This document shows positions 43,488-44,948 of a stretch of DNA of 44,948 nucleotides, piece by piece. A program made the translations under genes and the position numbers. This stretch comes from Xanthomarina sp035306705 (lineage in GTDB: Bacteria; Bacteroidota; Bacteroidia; Flavobacteriales; Flavobacteriaceae). The notes beneath the pieces were generated by a model. The model was given only the letters and a program-made list of their open reading frames with translations, ran no database searches and was not told the origin of the DNA. The first letter of the stretch is position 1; every line of letters starts with the position of its first letter. Location: positions 1 to 44,948 of the forward strand of contig NZ_DATGNO010000173.1 in NCBI RefSeq assembly GCF_035306705.1, read 5' to 3'.

Positions 43488-43495
43488 CAAATGTA
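43488..43495 (-). promoter_or_regulatory. Predicted -7 box TACATTTG for the GT2-LAB_N-GT39 operon
   Basis: The minus strand reads TACATTTG, an exact TAnnTTTG match, 20 bases before the GT2 ATG. Confidence 0.5.
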
Positions 43496-43623
43496 TTCTT
43501 TTTTAAAGAATTCTAATCTTACAGAAAAAAAATGTTTCTTTGTAATAGATTAAATGTTTCATAAATTAAACTCGGATTTGCGATTTTAATTTTTCGTAAT
43601 ACATATTAATAGACAAGATACGT

Positions 43624-44568
43624 ATGAAAATTTTAGTAACAGGTGCCGTAGGATTTATTGGATCGCATACGGCAGAGCGATTAAAAAGTTTGGGGCACGA
43701 GGTGGTAGGAATCGATAATTTTTCGCCTTATTACAGTAAAGTCCTTAAAAAGTTAAATGAAAAAGCGCTGCTTGATAAAGGCATTTCTGTTATTGAAAAA
43801 GACTTAAGGGATGAAAACTTATTGGCTTTTTTACCAAAAGATATCGATTACATCTTTCATTTTGCAGCACAACCAGGGATTTCAAAAACCTCCACTTTCG
43901 AAGATTATTTCACCAATAACATTCTGGCCACCAAGAATCTCTTGGATTATGCCTTGCAATTGCCAGATTTAAAGATGTTTGTTAATATAGCAACCTCTTC
44001 TATTTATGGTTTAGAAGCTACGTTTCCAGAAAGTGTGGCACCCAAACCAGCGTCTCATTATGGGGTTACCAAATTAACGGCAGAGCAATTGGTGCTTCAA
44101 AAATCTAGGGAAAAACTTATGAAAAGCTGTTCGTTAAGATTGTATTCGGTGATTGGCCCACGTGAAAGACCCGAAAAAATGTACACCAAATTGATAGCTT
44201 GTGCTTTTAATAACAAGGCGTTTCCATTGTATGATGGCAGTGCTACCCATTTGCGAAGCTTTACCTACGTAGGTGATATTGTGGATGGTGTGGTACGTAT
44301 TATTGGAAAAGAAGATTTGGTAGATGGCGAAATAATCAATCTTGGAACCGAAGTGGAACACACCACTCAAGAAGGGATTGAAGCAGTTGAAGCCGTTATC
44401 GGAAAATCCATTAAAATAGATCATGTGGAGGCTCGAGCAGGCGACCAGCTTCGTACCAAGGCCAATATTGACAAAGCTAGAAAACTACTGGCTTATAATC
44501 CGCAAACCACCTTGTTGGAAGGCGTTAGAAAGCAAGTAGCATGGTATGAGGTTAATTTTCTAAAATAA
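43624..44568 (+). CDS. NAD-dependent sugar epimerase/dehydratase
   Basis: Extended short-chain dehydrogenase of 314 residues acting on nucleotide sugars. The Rossmann motif GAVGFIGSHTAERL (G-x2-G-x2-G) and the acid-turn VVGIDNFSPYYSK resemble UDP-glucuronate 4-epimerases. The catalytic S/Y/K set is in SSIYG and SHYGVTK (Y146, K150). The C-terminal half binds the substrate. It is divergent from the GT2 operon across 155 bases. If it is a UDP-GlcA epimerase it could supply UDP-GalA as donor sugar; this is a hypothesis. Confidence 0.88.
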   Translation: MKILVTGAVGFIGSHTAERLKSLGHEVVGIDNFSPYYSKVLKKLNEKALLDKGISVIEKDLRDENLLAFLPKDIDYIFHFAAQPGISKTSTFEDYFTNNILATKNLLDYALQLPDLKMFVNIATSSIYGLEATFPESVAPKPASHYGVTKLTAEQLVLQKSREKLMKSCSLRLYSVIGPRERPEKMYTKLIACAFNNKAFPLYDGSATHLRSFTYVGDIVDGVVRIIGKEDLVDGEIINLGTEVEHTTQEGIEAVEAVIGKSIKIDHVEARAGDQLRTKANIDKARKLLAYNPQTTLLEGVRKQVAWYEVNFLK

Positions 44569-44760
44569 AATTATCAGTTTACCTATAAACGGGTAAAATG
44601 TAATATTTTGGTTAATGCTTATAAGTTAAAAGTTATTTGATGCAAGTTAATAGTTTATTTAATGTCCATCTTATTCAGGCATGCTCAAACTACCAACTAG
44701 AAACACAACAACAAAATCATTCGTGTACTGTCTGACATCGGGGTGTGTTCGTGTCAAAAA

Positions 44761-44832
44761 CCTTGAACTTTGAATCTTGAACTTTGAATCTTGAATTTTA
44801 AATCTTGAATCTTGAATTTTAAACTTTGAACT
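44761..44832. repeat. Degenerate tandem repeat array CTTGAA(T/C)TTTGAAT-like
   Basis: About seven units of CTTGAATCTTGAACTTTGAAT type (7-14 bases), AT-rich, reading on the other strand as AAGATTCAAG units. It runs into the 3' end of the gene at 44819. Confidence 0.75.
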
Positions 44833-44948
44833 GTAATAAGTAATCCGCCGCAGCAAAAGGTGTTGTTTTATTTTCTTCAATAAGGAGTAATTGTTTTTCC
44901 AAAGCCACTTTAATTTCTTTATTATTAAAAAAGTTAGACTTTAAATGG
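44819..44948 (-). CDS. Partial C-terminal end of a MeaB-like GTPase
   Basis: 42 codons plus the stop; the rest lies beyond the window edge. The peptide reads HLKSNFFNNKEIKVALEKQL and continues to TTPFAAADYLLQFKV. The helical end with a TPFAAADYLL motif resembles the C terminus of the MeaB/ArgK GTPase that assists methylmalonyl-CoA mutase. That family call is from memory. The last residues FKV and the TAA stop lie in the repeat array. Confidence 0.5.
   Translation of the reverse strand, partial: HLKSNFFNNKEIKVALEKQLLLIEENKTTPFAAADYLLQFKV

Noticed and set aside
44761..44832. CRISPR array
   Set aside because: The units are contiguous 7-14-base repeats with no spacers.
44671..44880. Minus-strand 69-codon frame rich in KFKIQDSR-like peptides
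   Set aside because: It is translation of the tandem repeat array and overlaps the end of the MeaB-like gene in another frame.

Overview
The window looks like chromosomal DNA from a marine or soil-type Flavobacteriaceae (Bacteroidota). The signs are low G+C, start codons mostly without Shine-Dalgarno sequences, repeated -7 promoter boxes of the Bacteroidota form TAnnTTTG, a secreted protease with a type IX secretion (T9SS) C-terminal sorting tail, a BshC bacillithiol enzyme, and the gene block rpmB-rpmG-DUF4295-ftsY-rimO. The genus cannot be fixed from the sequence alone. I saw no rRNA, tRNA, CRISPR array, prophage or intact insertion sequence.

Layout. 1-4.5 kb: ribosomal proteins L28 and L33, a 50-residue DUF4295 protein, FtsY, an inverted lipoprotein serine hydrolase, and RimO. 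4.5-8.6 kb: two unrecognised envelope proteins on the minus strand, then a TPR sensor kinase with its NarL-type regulator. 8.6-11.7 kb: an unrecognised membrane protein, a decayed gene with two frameshifts and three stops, and MgtE. 12-19.9 kb: a two-component system followed by a complete TolC/adaptor/RND heavy-metal-type efflux operon. Its leader carries direct repeats spaced about one helical turn, the expected form of an OmpR-family operator. 19.9-25.2 kb: MiaE, BshC, a PLP decarboxylase and GuaA. 25.4-34.6 kb: a LysM/periplasmic-binding-like lipoprotein, a DUF3820 protein, an unknown periplasmic protein, PyrG, YidC, a MORN-type secreted protein and MnmA. 34.6-38.9 kb: a T9SS subtilisin-like protease, a nitronate monooxygenase-like flavoprotein and a MATE exporter. 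38.9-40.4 kb: a four-helix-bundle pseudogene among inverted arrays of degenerate repeats, a 75-residue conserved-looking protein and a PAP2 phosphatase. 40.5-44.6 kb: a GT39 / tandem LAB_N / GT2 operon divergent from a sugar-nucleotide epimerase. The window ends in a second degenerate repeat array that supplies the last codons and stop of a gene resembling meaB.

How genes work together. Much of the window is housekeeping: translation, membrane insertion (FtsY, YidC), nucleotide synthesis (GuaA, PyrG) and tRNA or ribosome modification (RimO, MiaE, MnmA). The accessory modules are the two two-component systems, the efflux operon, and the glycolipid module at 40.5-44.6 kb. I read the last as a possible lipid-linked-sugar pathway in which a tandem LAB_N protein could act as flippase. 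That module and the repeat-array loci are the most interesting parts of the window.
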